A DNA stretch of 64,000 nucleotides from Acinetobacter vivianii (GTDB lineage: Bacteria > Pseudomonadota > Gammaproteobacteria > Pseudomonadales > Moraxellaceae), in the NCBI RefSeq assembly GCF_014635885.1, contig NZ_BMDR01000001.1, forward strand, positions 62,001 through 126,000, read 5' to 3'. The stretch's first letter is position 1, and every line of letters begins with the position of its first letter. Below are positions 1-8,196 of this stretch, in pieces. A program made the position numbers and the translations under genes. The notes under the pieces were generated by a model. The model saw only the letters and a list, made by a program, of their open reading frames with translations, was not told where the DNA came from and ran no database searches.

Positions 1-1
1 T

Positions 2-466
2 TCACACTTAGAAGTGGTGCTGGATGCAGATGGACTCTGGTTTTTGGCAAAATATCCGCAACAATTAAATAATCATGTATATGCAACACCGCACTCAGGT
101 GAGGCGGCGACCCTACTCGGTTGTAGTGCAAAAGAAATTGAACAAGACCGAATTGCAGCCATTCAGCAACTGCAACAAAAGTGCGGCGGACAATGGGTGC
201 TTAAAGGCGCGGGCAGTCTCATTTTAGAGAAAGAATTATTTATCTGTACCCAAGGTAATGCTGGCATGGGCACAGGTGGAATGGGGGATGTACTGGCAGG
301 CATGATTGCCAGTTTAAAAGCGCAGTTTCATCAGCAAATTGCTTTGCACGAGATTGTGACCTTACATGCACAGGCAGGTGATTTGCTGGCTGAAAATGGT
401 ATACGAGGTTTACAGGCGCATGACATGGGAAAAATGATTTATCAGGTGGTGAATCAGAATGATTAA
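2..466 (+). CDS. nnrD: ADP-dependent NAD(P)H-hydrate dehydratase, C-terminal part (cut by window start)
   Basis: The reading frame is open from the first bases, so the true start lies upstream; an internal GTG at 14 is not the start. The enzyme repairs hydrated NAD(P)H using ADP, working in the cytoplasm with the epimerase NnrE, to which it is often fused. Diagnostic of the carbohydrate-kinase-like fold are LDADG near the start, [12 protein letters not shown] and the nucleotide-binding loop [13 protein letters not shown] (about residues 90-102 of the visible part). Its last bases overlap the convergent ruvC by four bases. Whether the epimerase domain is fused upstream cannot be seen here. Confidence 0.9.
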   Translation, partial: SHLEVVLDADGLWFLAKYPQQLNNHVYATPHSGEAATLLGCSAKEIEQDRIAAIQQLQQKCGGQWVLKGAGSLILEKELFICTQGNAGMGTGGMGDVLAGMIASLKAQFHQQIALHEIVTLHAQAGDLLAENGIRGLQAHDMGKMIYQVVNQND

Positions 467-1008
467 CGGCGTCTGGTGCTGGCACGGCTACGGCCTCGTG
501 CCATGCCACCTAATGCATTGAGTACAGCCATTTTACTCATACTACCAGAAGCATGCGCATGACAAATGGCTGCGGCAAGGGCATCGGCTGCATCTGATTG
601 TGGTTTGATACTTAGATTGAGTAAACGCATCACCATCATTTGGACTTGTTCTTTATCTGCTGCACCGTAACCGACCACAGACTGTTTAATTTGTCGTGCG
701 GTATATTCAGCCACTTGTAAATCTAGATTCACCAGAGCGGCAATTGCAGCACCGCGTGCCTGACCGAGTTTCAATGCCGAATCGGGGTTTTGTGCCATAA
801 AGACTTGTTCTACAGCCGCTTCAGTCGGGCCATGAAATTTAACAATCCGTTCAACCCCTGCAAAGATACGTTTTAAACGCTCTGGCATTTCCTGAGTTTC
901 GGTACGAATGGTTCCTGCATCGACAAAACGTAGTTTATTGCCATCTTTTTCGATAATTCCATAACCTGTTAAGCGTGAACCAGGATCAATACCAATAATT
1001 AATGACAT
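463..1008 (-). CDS. ruvC: Crossover junction endodeoxyribonuclease RuvC
   Basis: RuvC resolves Holliday junctions together with the RuvAB branch-migration motor. The 181-residue length is close to the usual about 173. The RNase H-like fold shows its first catalytic Asp in [14 protein letters not shown] (residues 4-17), a Glu in AAVEQVF, and the C-terminal acidic pair in [14 protein letters not shown]. The tail is Arg-rich ([10 protein letters not shown]). The gene stands alone on the minus strand with its 3' end touching nnrD; ruvA and ruvB are not in the window. Confidence 0.95.
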   Translation of the reverse strand: MSLIIGIDPGSRLTGYGIIEKDGNKLRFVDAGTIRTETQEMPERLKRIFAGVERIVKFHGPTEAAVEQVFMAQNPDSALKLGQARGAAIAALVNLDLQVAEYTARQIKQSVVGYGAADKEQVQMMVMRLLNLSIKPQSDAADALAAAICHAHASGSMSKMAVLNALGGMARGRSRASTRRR

Positions 1009-1262
1009 GTCGAACTATAAAAATGAAAGATTGTTGATATTGTTACATAGCGGGCTTTTCGATGCATAATATTTTTGTAGGATTTTGAATTATAAGAAAA
1101 TAGAGGATTTATTCAGCAAATGCGGTTTGATCTGTTCAATATTTTTAAATTTTGGCTCATTTTTATAGATCAATCATTTAAGTAAATTGCGGGGGTATTT
1201 TGAACGATTTGTATTTAATTTGAGCATTAGGCCGTAAATTACGTGATTTTTATAAAAAAAAT
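1009..1262. other. Intergenic spacer between ruvC and the tRNA
   Basis: AT-rich spacer between the ruvC start and the tRNA promoter. It should hold the ruvC promoter, but I cannot single out a convincing -35/-10 pair. No ORF, repeat or stable hairpin stood out. Confidence 0.5.
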
Positions 1263-1291
1263 TTGCATTGTGGGGGAGATGGGCGTATAAA
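1263..1291 (+). promoter_or_regulatory. Likely promoter of the initiator tRNA gene
   Basis: A TTGCAT hexamer at 1263-1268 is separated by exactly 17 bp from TATAAA at 1286-1291. Transcription would begin about 30 bases before the mature tRNA. It is the best sigma-70-like match in the upstream region. Confidence 0.5.
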
Positions 1292-1328
1292 GCATCTCAT
1301 TGATCGAAGATGTTGATCAATATGTTGT

Positions 1329-1405
<77 letters not shown>

Positions 1406-1594
1406 CTTTTAAAGTTAATCGAATATTAGCTCTGTGATTATTGAGTTGTTGTTATCTGAAAGATTAGACAGCAATTAAGTTAGCTGAAATAACCCTAAAG
1501 AAAGCTAAAAATTATTAGATTCTAGAATTGTAGTTTACCTCTCTCCATATATCTAGCGTTATAGTAAATCCAAATCGATCACTTGAGCTCAGGA

Positions 1595-1828
1595 ATGAGT
1601 GATTTTGTGTTGAAAATTATTAATGAATGGCGTGTAGCCAAAGCCAGTAATGGCAATGAAATTTGTGTGCAAATTATCCCGATGAAACGTCAACAGAATA
1701 CGTTGAATGGTTTTAAATGGGTAGAAGTTGGAAAGAAGATCCAGCTAGAATCCGGTCAGGAAATTGACTTTAATCTAGATGGCAAAAGTTTCTATACCGA
1801 TGTTAATCAGCTTTATCGATTAATATAG
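1595..1828 (+). CDS. Small conserved-looking hypothetical protein
   Basis: A 77-residue protein of unknown function. I use ATG 1595 (MSDFVLKIINEW); an in-frame TTG at 1583 is also possible, and a GAG at 1585-1587 is the only SD-like sequence. The chain is mixed alpha/beta with no signal peptide or membrane segment. It ends about 110 bases before the first cold-shock gene and lacks an obvious terminator of its own. Codon use resembles its neighbours, so it is probably real, but no family is recognised. Confidence 0.6.
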   Translation: MSDFVLKIINEWRVAKASNGNEICVQIIPMKRQQNTLNGFKWVEVGKKIQLESGQEIDFNLDGKSFYTDVNQLYRLI

Positions 1829-1847
1829 ATAGTTTACGCACTTGAAG

Positions 1848-1904
1848 TATCTATTTGTTAAAGATAGATTGAGTTAGATCAATATTAAAAATTTGATTTA
1901 ACTC
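1848..1904 (+). promoter_or_regulatory. Structured 5' leader of cold-shock gene 1
   Basis: Two successive hairpins precede the gene. The first pairs ATCTAT (1849-1854) with ATAGAT (1864-1869). The second pairs ten bases at 1871-1880 with 1895-1904, including one G-U. The same two hairpins, with compensating base changes, occur before the second cold-shock gene (2703-2760). Cold-shock mRNAs are known for temperature-responsive leaders; that role is inferred here. Confidence 0.6.
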
Positions 1905-1935
1905 ATAAATGAACAAAGTTTAAAGGTTTAAAAGT

Positions 1936-2145
1936 ATGTCTGATACAGTTACTGGTACTGTTAAGTGGTTTAACGAAACTAAAGGTTTTGGTTTCATTCA
2001 AGCTGACTCTGGTCAAGATGTTTTTGCACATTTCAGCGAAATCCAAAGCAATGGTTTCAAAGTATTAAACGAAGGCCAACGCGTTTCGTTTGTACTTGGT
2101 CAAGGTAAAAAAGGACCACAAGCAACAACGATTAAAGTTATCTAA
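1936..2145 (+). CDS. Cold-shock protein, CspA family (copy 1)
   Basis: A 69-residue single cold-shock domain, the usual family length. RNP1 is KGFGFI (about residues 16-21) and RNP2 is DVFAHF (about 28-33); the aromatic residues of these motifs stack on single-stranded RNA or DNA. The family melts mRNA structure as an RNA chaperone and can act as an antiterminator. An AAAGG lies nine bases before the ATG. It is nearly identical to the gene at 2793 and shares its leader, pointing to a recent duplication. Its own terminator follows directly. Confidence 0.96.
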   Translation: MSDTVTGTVKWFNETKGFGFIQADSGQDVFAHFSEIQSNGFKVLNEGQRVSFVLGQGKKGPQATTIKVI

Positions 2146-2163
2146 TAAGATTGCTTGAAAATG

Positions 2164-2189
2164 AAGCTCACTTTATGTGGGCTTTTTTT
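2164..2189 (+). terminator. Terminator of cold-shock gene 1
   Basis: Stem AGCTCAC / GTGGGCT followed by seven T. The same stem sequence recurs behind the other two cold-shock genes. Confidence 0.85.
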
Positions 2190-2702
2190 ATACCTAGAAA
2201 ATTGTCATTGATTGCCACTCACACATTTTGGTCAATCTATAAATCTTTACTTAGGGGCTACTGCCGAAACAGCATAAAAATTTAGTCACTCGTTATTCTG
2301 CCTTTGAAGCAGATGAGGTGAAGGGGCTTATTTCGATAGAATGAAAGTAAGCCACATAAGTTTGCTTAAACCGGAGTGAGTTCATTTTCTGATAGGAAAA
2401 TGCTTGAGTGGCTCAAGGCTAAATTTGAAATGAAAAACCATTTTTTGGGTGAAATCATCATGCAAAAAATAACTCAAATGTAAAAAATTAAGATATTTTT
2501 TCTATGCACTACATTGATCTATTTGAGCTATTCACTATTTTACAGGTAAATTTTTGATGTAATTTTTTGATTTAAAAGTAAATCCTGTTTTTGGAACTAG
2601 GCGATTTATTAAAACGTAATATTGCTCACTTAGCAGATAAAACTTTTTATACTTCTATTAATCTACTATCTCGTTTGGCTTAAAGTTTGGTATGCTTGCA
2701 GT
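2190..2702. other. Spacer between cold-shock genes 1 and 2
   Basis: About 500 bases without a convincing gene. It separates the duplicated units and presumably contains the promoter of the second. I found no tRNA, repeat or insertion-sequence end here. Confidence 0.5.
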
Positions 2703-2760
2703 ATCTATCAAATAAAGATAGATTAAGTTAAATCATGATTAGAAAATTTTGATTTAATTT
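2702..2760 (+). promoter_or_regulatory. Structured 5' leader of cold-shock gene 2
   Basis: The counterpart of the leader at 1848-1904. Hairpin 1 is ATCTAT (2703-2708) with ATAGAT (2718-2723). Hairpin 2 is 2725-2734 with 2751-2760. Relative to copy 1, the outer pair changes from G-C to A-T and two further pairs change between Watson-Crick and wobble, so pairing is kept while sequence drifts. Confidence 0.6.
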
Positions 2761-2792
2761 ATAAATGAACAAATTTTAAAAGGTTTAAAAGT

Positions 2793-3002
2793 ATGTCTGA
2801 TACAGTTACCGGTACTGTTAAGTGGTTTAACGAAACTAAAGGTTTTGGTTTCATTCAAGCTGATTCTGGTGAAGATGTTTTTGCACACTTCAGCGAAATC
2901 CAAAGCAAAGGTTTTAAAGTATTACAAGAAGGCCAACGCGTTTCTTTCGTACTTGGTCAAGGTAAGAAAGGACCACAAGCAACCCTTATCACTGTTATCT
3001 AA
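2793..3002 (+). CDS. Cold-shock protein, CspA family (copy 2)
   Basis: A 69-residue cold-shock domain protein with RNP1 KGFGFI and RNP2 DVFAHF intact. It differs from copy 1 at only a handful of residues (for example Glu for Gln in SGEDVF, Lys for Asn before GFKVL, and the last few residues). The base-level similarity extends through the leader and the SD region (AAAAGG), so the duplicated unit is larger than the coding region. Expected role: nucleic-acid chaperone at low temperature or in early growth. Confidence 0.96.
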   Translation: MSDTVTGTVKWFNETKGFGFIQADSGEDVFAHFSEIQSKGFKVLQEGQRVSFVLGQGKKGPQATLITVI

Positions 3003-3021
3003 TTTTTAGACCAGTAAAAAG

Positions 3022-3049
3022 AAAGCTCACCTCATGTGGGCTTTTTTTT
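3022..3049 (+). terminator. Terminator of cold-shock gene 2
   Basis: AAGCTCAC / GTGGGCTT stem followed by eight T, matching the terminator of copy 1. Confidence 0.85.
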
Positions 3050-3477
3050 GTGGCAAAAGGATTTTAGTGAACGGTTTAACACATAGGTCACGTAGTGGTT
3101 ACTCTTGTAATTAACCTAAAAGCCTGTGAAATAATATGTTAAAAATTTATATCATTATCTGAGCTGATGACTTTTAAATTAAACCTGAATAATAATTAAT
3201 TGAAAATTATTGGAAAAATCATAAGAGTAGCAAGAGGTGGTTGGTGTACCGATCGTCAAATAAGGACATCTGTATACGATCAAGAAATATTCATTGCGCC
3301 TAAAAAGTAAACTCGTGTATAGTAAATTACAACTAGAAGAATAACGCTGTTGATTCAGTAAATCTTGCATTTCATAGTTTAGATAAACCTTTCGTTTTAT
3401 CAGATCTAATCTCAGAGTTTATGATTCCAAGTTACTTGCTGCTAAGCATCCCCAAATTTATTAAATAGGTTAAATAT
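3050..3477. other. Spacer between cold-shock genes 2 and 3
   Basis: Roughly 430 AT-rich bases. A 63-codon minus-strand frame here lacks an SD and looks like noise. The leader of the third gene does not share the paired hairpins of the first two. Confidence 0.45.
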
Positions 3478-3690
3478 ATGTCTAATACTGTGACTGGTAC
3501 AGTGAAATGGTTCAACGAAACTAAAGGTTTTGGCTTCATTCATGCTGATTCTGGACAGGACGTTTTTGCTCACTTCAGTGAAATCCAAAGCAACGGGTTT
3601 AAAGTTCTCCATGAAGGCCAACGCGTAACATTTACAATTACTGATGGCAAAAAAGGACCACAGGCAACGGGTATTACCGTTGTTCCTTAG
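3478..3690 (+). CDS. Cold-shock protein, CspA family (copy 3, diverged)
   Basis: A 70-residue cold-shock domain protein with RNP1 KGFGFI and RNP2 DVFAHF. It is the most divergent of the three: the region after EGQRV reads [16 protein letters not shown] instead of [14 protein letters not shown]. Its leader is unrelated, suggesting separate regulation. SD candidate AGG lies about 10 bases upstream. It ends in its own terminator. Confidence 0.95.
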   Translation: MSNTVTGTVKWFNETKGFGFIHADSGQDVFAHFSEIQSNGFKVLHEGQRVTFTITDGKKGPQATGITVVP

Positions 3691-3710
3691 GACTAAGAAA
3701 TAATTGAAAA

Positions 3711-3735
3711 AAGCTCACCTTAGTGGGCTTTTTTT
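3711..3735 (+). terminator. Terminator of cold-shock gene 3
   Basis: AAGCTCAC / GTGGGCTT with a short loop and a T-run; same stem as the two upstream terminators. Confidence 0.8.
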
Positions 3736-3923
3736 GTATCGCTGCTTTTGCATTTCTTTAAATTAAATATTTAATTATTTTGAGTGAAGCGACTATTTTT
3801 GTCATAAATCAACTTTTTTGTGCAAAATTTGTGCTAGCCATATCTACGACTTTTTGCTAATTTTATTTTGTTAATTTGTTAGGCAAATTAATAAGTGCAG
3901 TACATTTAATGAGCGGTAAAGTT

Positions 3924-4040
3924 ATGGAAAACTTGGAGTCATATGCTCAAGGGTTTGAGCATGAAGTTCATGTACATTGTAAAAGATCTTTAGGCACGTT
4001 GTTATTTAGTTTTGTGGTATTGCTTGCAACCAGCCTATAG
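3924..4040 (+). CDS. Possible small membrane protein (38 aa)
   Basis: An ATG at 3924 opens 38 codons ending at a TAG only five bases before a perfect terminator hairpin, which makes a real transcript plausible. The first 22 residues are polar (MENLESYAQGFEHEV); the last 15 form a hydrophobic stretch (LGTLLFSFVVLLATSL) fit for one membrane helix. The SD is weak (GCGG about ten bases upstream). Function is unknown, and it could be a chance frame in a small RNA. Confidence 0.4.
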   Translation: MENLESYAQGFEHEVHVHCKRSLGTLLFSFVVLLATSL

Positions 4041-4044
4041 AGAG

Positions 4045-4068
4045 AAAAGCACCTTCGGGTGCTTTTTT
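4045..4068 (+). terminator. Strong terminator with TTCG loop
   Basis: AAAGCACC - TTCG - GGTGCTTT followed by T residues. It closes whatever transcript covers the 38-codon frame just upstream. Confidence 0.9.
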
Positions 4069-4326
4069 AATATCCAGACAAATCTGGTTTGCTTAGTTTT
4101 GCTGAGCTATTTTGTCAGCCATCTTTTTTATAATTTTTCCTTATGCTTCATTTTACGCCGAATAGCTAACCAGCGATAAAATTTAAGGTTTTAACGATTC
4201 ACTTAAAATTATACTTATTCAATACCTATCAATATTATTGAAAGATTCTGGTTTTATTAATCATTATTTTGCGGCTAAGCTTGTCTCATTATTTAGTAAG
4301 AAAATTTATTTTTAGGTGAATTCCAA

Positions 4327-5745
4327 ATGTCTAACGGTATAAAAAAACCAGCCCATTTAGATGATGTTGTCTTTAAAGAAAGTAAGGCATATCAAAATTC
4401 GAATGAGTGGAGTTGGGTGAATCCTAAGCATGGAAAATTTGAGCATCCAGCCAATTATTATGAAAGCGCTTTGGAAGATTGGCATACCTTTGATGCATTC
4501 GATTCGGATCAGGTGTGTGATGTCGTGGTCATTGGCGGTGGGTTACTGGGCGCTTCCGCGGCTTTGCATTTATCTGAACAGGGTGTAGATACGATTCTGG
4601 TTGAGAAAAATCGTATTGGTTCTTCTGCCTCAGGTCGAAATGGTGGACAGCTCACACCTGGGCTTGCACGTTGGGAAGCTGAGGAAATGATTAAGCGTTT
4701 TAGTTATGAAGATGCTAAAAAGCTTTGGCATTTTACCTCTACCGAAGCGATGTCATTAATTGATCAGATCAGTGAAAAATATGATGTTGAATTGGCACGT
4801 AAGCGTGGGCACATTACCGCTGCTGTGCATGAAGGGCATCTCATTGCACTGACGCAAGGCGCAGATGTGAGAAAGTATTTAGGTGAAAACAATACCAAGG
4901 TTATGGGCGAATATGAGCTTAAGGAATTAATTAAATCTGACCTTTATAAAGGTGGACTGGTTGATGATTTAGGTGGTCATATCCAGCCATTGGCTTTAAA
5001 TCGTGCTTTGGTACATGGCTTTTGTAAAAACGGTGGTCAAGTTTTTGAGCAGACAGAGGTATTGTCTATTTCTGAACGGGCGGATGGTATCTATGTCAAA
5101 ACCAAGACAGGCACCATTAAAGCACGTAAAAGTGTCGTTATTGCCGTGCATCACAATGCTTTTAAATTGCTGCCCGAAAAGAAGCAGACAGCGATTCCAT
5201 TCCATACCTACATTGCGGTAACCGCACCTTTGGAGGTTCCTTTAACTGAATTATTGCCACAGGATCATCCTGTCTATGATACGCAGCTGCAGATTGACTA
5301 TTATCGTGGCGTTTCGAAAAACCGTTTATTGTTCGGTGGGCAAGGAACGGGTACAAGCTGGAGTGTAGGTCGTATCAACCAATATTTGCTCGGTCGGGCA
5401 AATAAAGTATTTCCACAGTTAAAAAATGTGGAAATGGATTTCTGTTGGAGCGGAGTCAGTGATCTGACCATGAACGGCGCAACGGATAACCGAAAATTTG
5501 GAGAAAAATATCCAATATATGCGGTACATGGCTGGAGTGGTCATGGTGTGGCACAAACGGTTCGTATTGGTAAAGCGATTGCAGATGATTTTTCTGGTTT
5601 AAATACAGATTATGCAATGTTAACCAAGATCCAGCACAGTGATATTTTATTTGGACGTCTGCTGGCACCGCTTGCGATTCCAATGTCAAAAGGTTGGTAC
5701 GGCGTTACGGGTATGCTGAATCCTGGAAAAATGGTCTCTTTCTAA
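4327..5745 (+). CDS. FAD-dependent oxidoreductase, DAO family (gamma-glutamylputrescine oxidase-like)
   Basis: A 472-residue member of the D-amino-acid/amine oxidase (DAO) family, which oxidises a C-N bond using FAD. The dinucleotide loop VVVIGGGLLGASAA starts near residue 65, followed by the ribose-binding Glu (ILVEKNRIG) and the SASGRNGGQL segment typical of PuuB/OrdL-like enzymes. A C-terminal FAD motif HGWSGHGVAQ is present. The roughly 60-residue N-terminal extension before the Rossmann loop is usual for this subfamily. The gene is monocistronic with its own terminator; the substrate (gamma-glutamylputrescine or another amine) cannot be told from sequence. Confidence 0.85.
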   Translation: MSNGIKKPAHLDDVVFKESKAYQNSNEWSWVNPKHGKFEHPANYYESALEDWHTFDAFDSDQVCDVVVIGGGLLGASAALHLSEQGVDTILVEKNRIGSSASGRNGGQLTPGLARWEAEEMIKRFSYEDAKKLWHFTSTEAMSLIDQISEKYDVELARKRGHITAAVHEGHLIALTQGADVRKYLGENNTKVMGEYELKELIKSDLYKGGLVDDLGGHIQPLALNRALVHGFCKNGGQVFEQTEVLSISERADGIYVKTKTGTIKARKSVVIAVHHNAFKLLPEKKQTAIPFHTYIAVTAPLEVPLTELLPQDHPVYDTQLQIDYYRGVSKNRLLFGGQGTGTSWSVGRINQYLLGRANKVFPQLKNVEMDFCWSGVSDLTMNGATDNRKFGEKYPIYAVHGWSGHGVAQTVRIGKAIADDFSGLNTDYAMLTKIQHSDILFGRLLAPLAIPMSKGWYGVTGMLNPGKMVSF

Positions 5746-5766
5746 ATATCGATCTATCTTGTCCCT

Positions 5767-5796
5767 AAAAGTGCCTCTTATGTAGAGGCACTTTTT
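5767..5796 (+). terminator. Terminator of the FAD oxidoreductase gene
   Basis: AAAGTGCCTC / GAGGCACTTT perfect stem with a seven-base loop and T-run. Confidence 0.9.
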
Positions 5797-5918
5797 ATAT
5801 TGGGAGGGGAAGGAAATAGATCATGGCTGTATAAAAATCTGTTGATGAATCTGGCTATATTTTATTCTTTAGTAAAATGGGCTGAGTGTGCTAGGCTTAA
5901 TAAAAAAGAGATCAGCTC

Positions 5919-6080
5919 ATGGATATCATACAAGTCAAAGATTTTTCTGCACTCACTGGTTATACAGAAGCAATTCTGGCAATGGATGAGTGGATTAACA
6001 CGCGACCTCATTTTTATATTATCAAAGAGCATTATTTAGTGGATCAGGCGATCCGATTAGAGTACGTGATTATTCAATAG
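5919..6080 (+). CDS. Small hypothetical protein (53 aa)
   Basis: ATG 5919 has a GAG at 5908-5910, a plausible SD eight bases upstream, and opens 53 codons (MDIIQVKDFSALTGYTEAIL...). The composition is that of a soluble folded protein, more natural than the overlapping 79-codon frame at 5800-6039. No family is recognised; it may be a shortened copy of a longer protein, since it ends abruptly in YVIIQ. Confidence 0.45.
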   Translation: MDIIQVKDFSALTGYTEAILAMDEWINTRPHFYIIKEHYLVDQAIRLEYVIIQ

Positions 6081-6208
6081 TCATGAGTTAAGTATTGAAT
6101 ACATTTGGATCATATAAATAGAAAAATAGCCTCTTGTTTCAAATCATTGACATAAAAAGTTAAGTTATTTTGTTATCTTTGCTTTTTCACTTTATCAGAA
6201 TTCAAACT

Positions 6209-6643
6209 ATGAAAAAGATCTTACTTTTAGGTGTGGTACTTACTTCACTTGCAGCGTGTTCAGCAACACCAAATAAAGACACAACTCCACCAAAAATTGG
6301 TATGCCTAACCCAGCAAGTAAATACTGTGTAGACCAAGGTGGACAGTTAGAAATCCGTAATGAAACCAATGGTCAGGTCGGTTATTGTAAATTACCAAAT
6401 GGTCAAGTGGTTGAAGAATGGGAACTTTTCCGCGCGAGTCAACCTAAATGTATCGCTGATGAAGCCGCTAAATTGGTTGGACAGTCTGGCTTAACAGAAG
6501 CGCAAATCAAGCAAAAAACTAAATCTGAAATTGTACGTAGTGTAGGTCCAAATCAGCCAGTGACCATGGACTATCGTGAGAATCGTGTGACTGTAACGAT
6601 CGATCCTCAGTCTAAGAAGATTACTCAAGCAACTTGTGGCTAA
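6209..6643 (+). CDS. Lipoprotein with DUF333 and I78 peptidase-inhibitor domains
   Basis: A 144-residue exported lipoprotein. I start at ATG 6209 because it gives a signal peptide MKKILLLGVVLTSLAAC with the lipobox LAAC (Cys 17); the open frame extends upstream without sense. Residues about 35-75 (NPASKYCVDQGG... GYCKLPNG) match DUF333. Residues about 80-144 (KCIADEAAKLVGQ... VTIDPQSKKI) match the I78 family of serine-peptidase inhibitors. Expected location is the periplasmic face of a membrane, possibly protecting the envelope from proteases. Single gene with its own terminator. Confidence 0.85.
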   Translation: MKKILLLGVVLTSLAACSATPNKDTTPPKIGMPNPASKYCVDQGGQLEIRNETNGQVGYCKLPNGQVVEEWELFRASQPKCIADEAAKLVGQSGLTEAQIKQKTKSEIVRSVGPNQPVTMDYRENRVTVTIDPQSKKITQATCG

Positions 6644-6662
6644 TCTTTAAAAAATATCTAAG

Positions 6663-6699
6663 CTCCCAATTAGATTTGATTTAGTTGGGAGTTTTTTTA
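6663..6699 (+). terminator. Terminator of the I78 lipoprotein gene
   Basis: CTCCCAA / TTGGGAG stem with a 15-base loop and a seven-T tract. Confidence 0.85.
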
Positions 6700-6829
6700 T
6701 ACAAGCTATTTTATAAGACTTGATAAATTTTAAAATGTACCCATCATTAAGGGTATTGAGTTTATTTTATTTGTTGTGTCAGGATTGATTGTTCAATATT
6801 GCACAAGGTTTTAATTTTAGAGATTTGAC

Positions 6830-7402
6830 ATGAATCTACTTCTTATCGTGGTATTTGGCACAATTGCCGAGGTTTTAGTCTGGATTGGCGTGGGTGACCT
6901 CGTTGGAAGTATGTGGTATGTCTTTTTCTGGTTCATTATCGCATTCTTTATTGGTTTAAACCTGCTGCGTTCAAGTGCTTCAACGATTATGCCGCAATTA
7001 CAGCAAATGCAGATGACAGGTCAGTTGGGTGGAGATCCAGCTGTGATCAAGAAGCTGGCGCTTGCGATGGCAGGTTTCTTACTGATGATTCCTGGTCTAA
7101 TTTCGGATGTATTGGCGGTATTGGTGTTGATTCCATCTGTTCAAACGGCGTTCCGCAATGCCTTGATGAAAACCATGGCAAAACGTCAGCAAGCCATGAT
7201 GGATAAGATGATGGGCGGTATGGGCAACATGGGTGGTGGTGCTGGAGGGCAGAACCCGTTTGCTGACCTGATGCGCCAGATGCAAGATATGCAAAATCAA
7301 CAACAAGGTGGTGGTCAGTATCGTGACTCAACCATTATTGATGGTGAAGCACGTGAAGTAAAACCTGATCAGAAGAAAATTGAATTTAAAGATGTGAATT
7401 GA
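6830..7402 (+). CDS. fxsA: FxsA family inner-membrane protein
   Basis: A 190-residue membrane protein of the FxsA (phage-exclusion suppressor) family. Hydrophobic segments lie near residues 1-20, 27-47 and 78-103; the family signature around LAMAGFLLMIPGLISDVLA is clear. The C-terminal third is a Met/Gly/Gln-rich tail (repeats of MMGGMGNMGGGAGGQN type), likely disordered and cytoplasmic. In E. coli, overproduction of FxsA relieves F-plasmid exclusion of phage T7; its normal role is unclear. Confidence 0.9.
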   Translation: MNLLLIVVFGTIAEVLVWIGVGDLVGSMWYVFFWFIIAFFIGLNLLRSSASTIMPQLQQMQMTGQLGGDPAVIKKLALAMAGFLLMIPGLISDVLAVLVLIPSVQTAFRNALMKTMAKRQQAMMDKMMGGMGNMGGGAGGQNPFADLMRQMQDMQNQQQGGGQYRDSTIIDGEAREVKPDQKKIEFKDVN

Positions 7403-7422
7403 TTAGATTCATATTTTGTAAA

Positions 7423-7453
7423 AAAAGCACACCTTATTGAGTGTGCTTTTTTT
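7423..7453. terminator. Bidirectional terminator
   Basis: AAAGCACAC / GTGTGCTTT stem flanked by A-run and T-run, so it can serve fxsA on the plus strand and the small minus-strand gene that ends at 7452. Confidence 0.85.
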
Positions 7454-7637
7454 ATGTTTGATCTTTTTGGATGGAATGATCGGGGTGTGATTCGGAATTC
7501 GTAGAAGTCTCTGTTTCTTTAGGCTGTGGTTGATATTGGCTAGGTTGCAGGGTAGTGATTTCATTTTCTGACTGTTTGTACTTGCGACTACGGTTGGCGC
7601 GTTCGCGAAATCCACCTTTATTAATCAATTGGGCCAT
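7452..7637 (-). CDS. Small basic hypothetical protein (61 aa)
   Basis: The start is the second of two adjacent ATGs (7637), preceded by GGAAG at proper distance. The N-terminal half is Arg/Lys-rich (MAQLINKGGFRERANRSRKY), the rest Gln/Ser/Thr-rich and probably disordered. The gene converges on fxsA and shares the terminator between them. No function can be given. The good SD and distinctive N-terminus favour a real gene over the overlapping frame at 7409-7615. Confidence 0.55.
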   Translation of the reverse strand: MAQLINKGGFRERANRSRKYKQSENEITTLQPSQYQPQPKETETSTNSESHPDHSIQKDQT

Positions 7638-7881
7638 CATCTCTTCCACAATTTGCAAAACGTTATTTTAACAAATAACATGAAAGATCAAAATAATATT
7701 AAGAACTTAATGATTTTCTTAAAATTAAGATTCTAATCAAATTGTCATAAAAATTTGTTAATTTGAATGCATAGGTCAGAAAACGTGATTGAATTATGGT
7801 TTTTTTTCTCATAGGATAAAAGTGTGACATATGAGTATTTGTTGTAAAAAGAAAATAAAAAAATAAAGAGAGGAGGTGTTA

Positions 7882-8139
7882 ATGATGTTATATCAATATC
7901 ATTGTGCATGTTGTGACAAGGTCGTCGCATCAACAGATAAAGAGTGCCCTTATTGCGGTTCTCAGCATATTCGCAGCCCTTATGGCTTGTGGATGTTTTG
8001 TGTTGCTGCCTGCCTAGCAGTGGTGGTGGTCATTAAACTTGCACATTTATATAGTCAGCATCATCAAGAAGATCAACCAGTTCAAAGCAATTCGCTGCTG
8101 GAGATGTTCAAACAGGATAATACCAATTCGAATAAATAA
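7882..8139 (+). CDS. Zinc-ribbon membrane protein (hypothetical)
   Basis: An 85-residue protein. A strong SD AGGAGG (7871-7876) precedes ATGs at 7882 and 7885. The N-terminus carries two cysteine pairs, CACC and CPYC, 14 residues apart, which form a small zinc ribbon. Residues about 36-56 (LWMFCVAACLAVVVVIKLA) are a membrane helix, and the tail is polar. Probably a single-pass inner-membrane protein with a cytoplasmic zinc ribbon; role unknown. Confidence 0.75.
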   Translation: MMLYQYHCACCDKVVASTDKECPYCGSQHIRSPYGLWMFCVAACLAVVVVIKLAHLYSQHHQEDQPVQSNSLLEMFKQDNTNSNK

Positions 8140-8152
8140 TGATTGGGGTTAT

Positions 8153-8180
8153 AAAAAAGCTCGCAATTGCGAGCTTTTTT
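8153..8180. terminator. Bidirectional terminator before metK
   Basis: A perfect palindrome AAAAGCTCGC-AATT... with A- and T-runs on both flanks, placed between the convergent zinc-ribbon gene and metK. Confidence 0.92.
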
Positions 8181-8196
8181 ATTGAAGAGCCGTGGA

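Noticed and set aside
3179..3370. 63-codon minus-strand frame between cold-shock genes
   Set aside because: No SD, composition unlike a folded protein, and it overlaps the presumed promoter of the third cold-shock gene.
5800..6039. 79-codon plus-strand frame
   Set aside because: Starts directly after a terminator. The overlapping frame at 5919-6080 has an SD and a more natural composition.
7409..7615. 68-codon minus frame overlapping the small basic protein gene
   Set aside because: It lacks an SD and runs through the terminator; the 7452-7637 frame has GGAAG and a better N-terminus.
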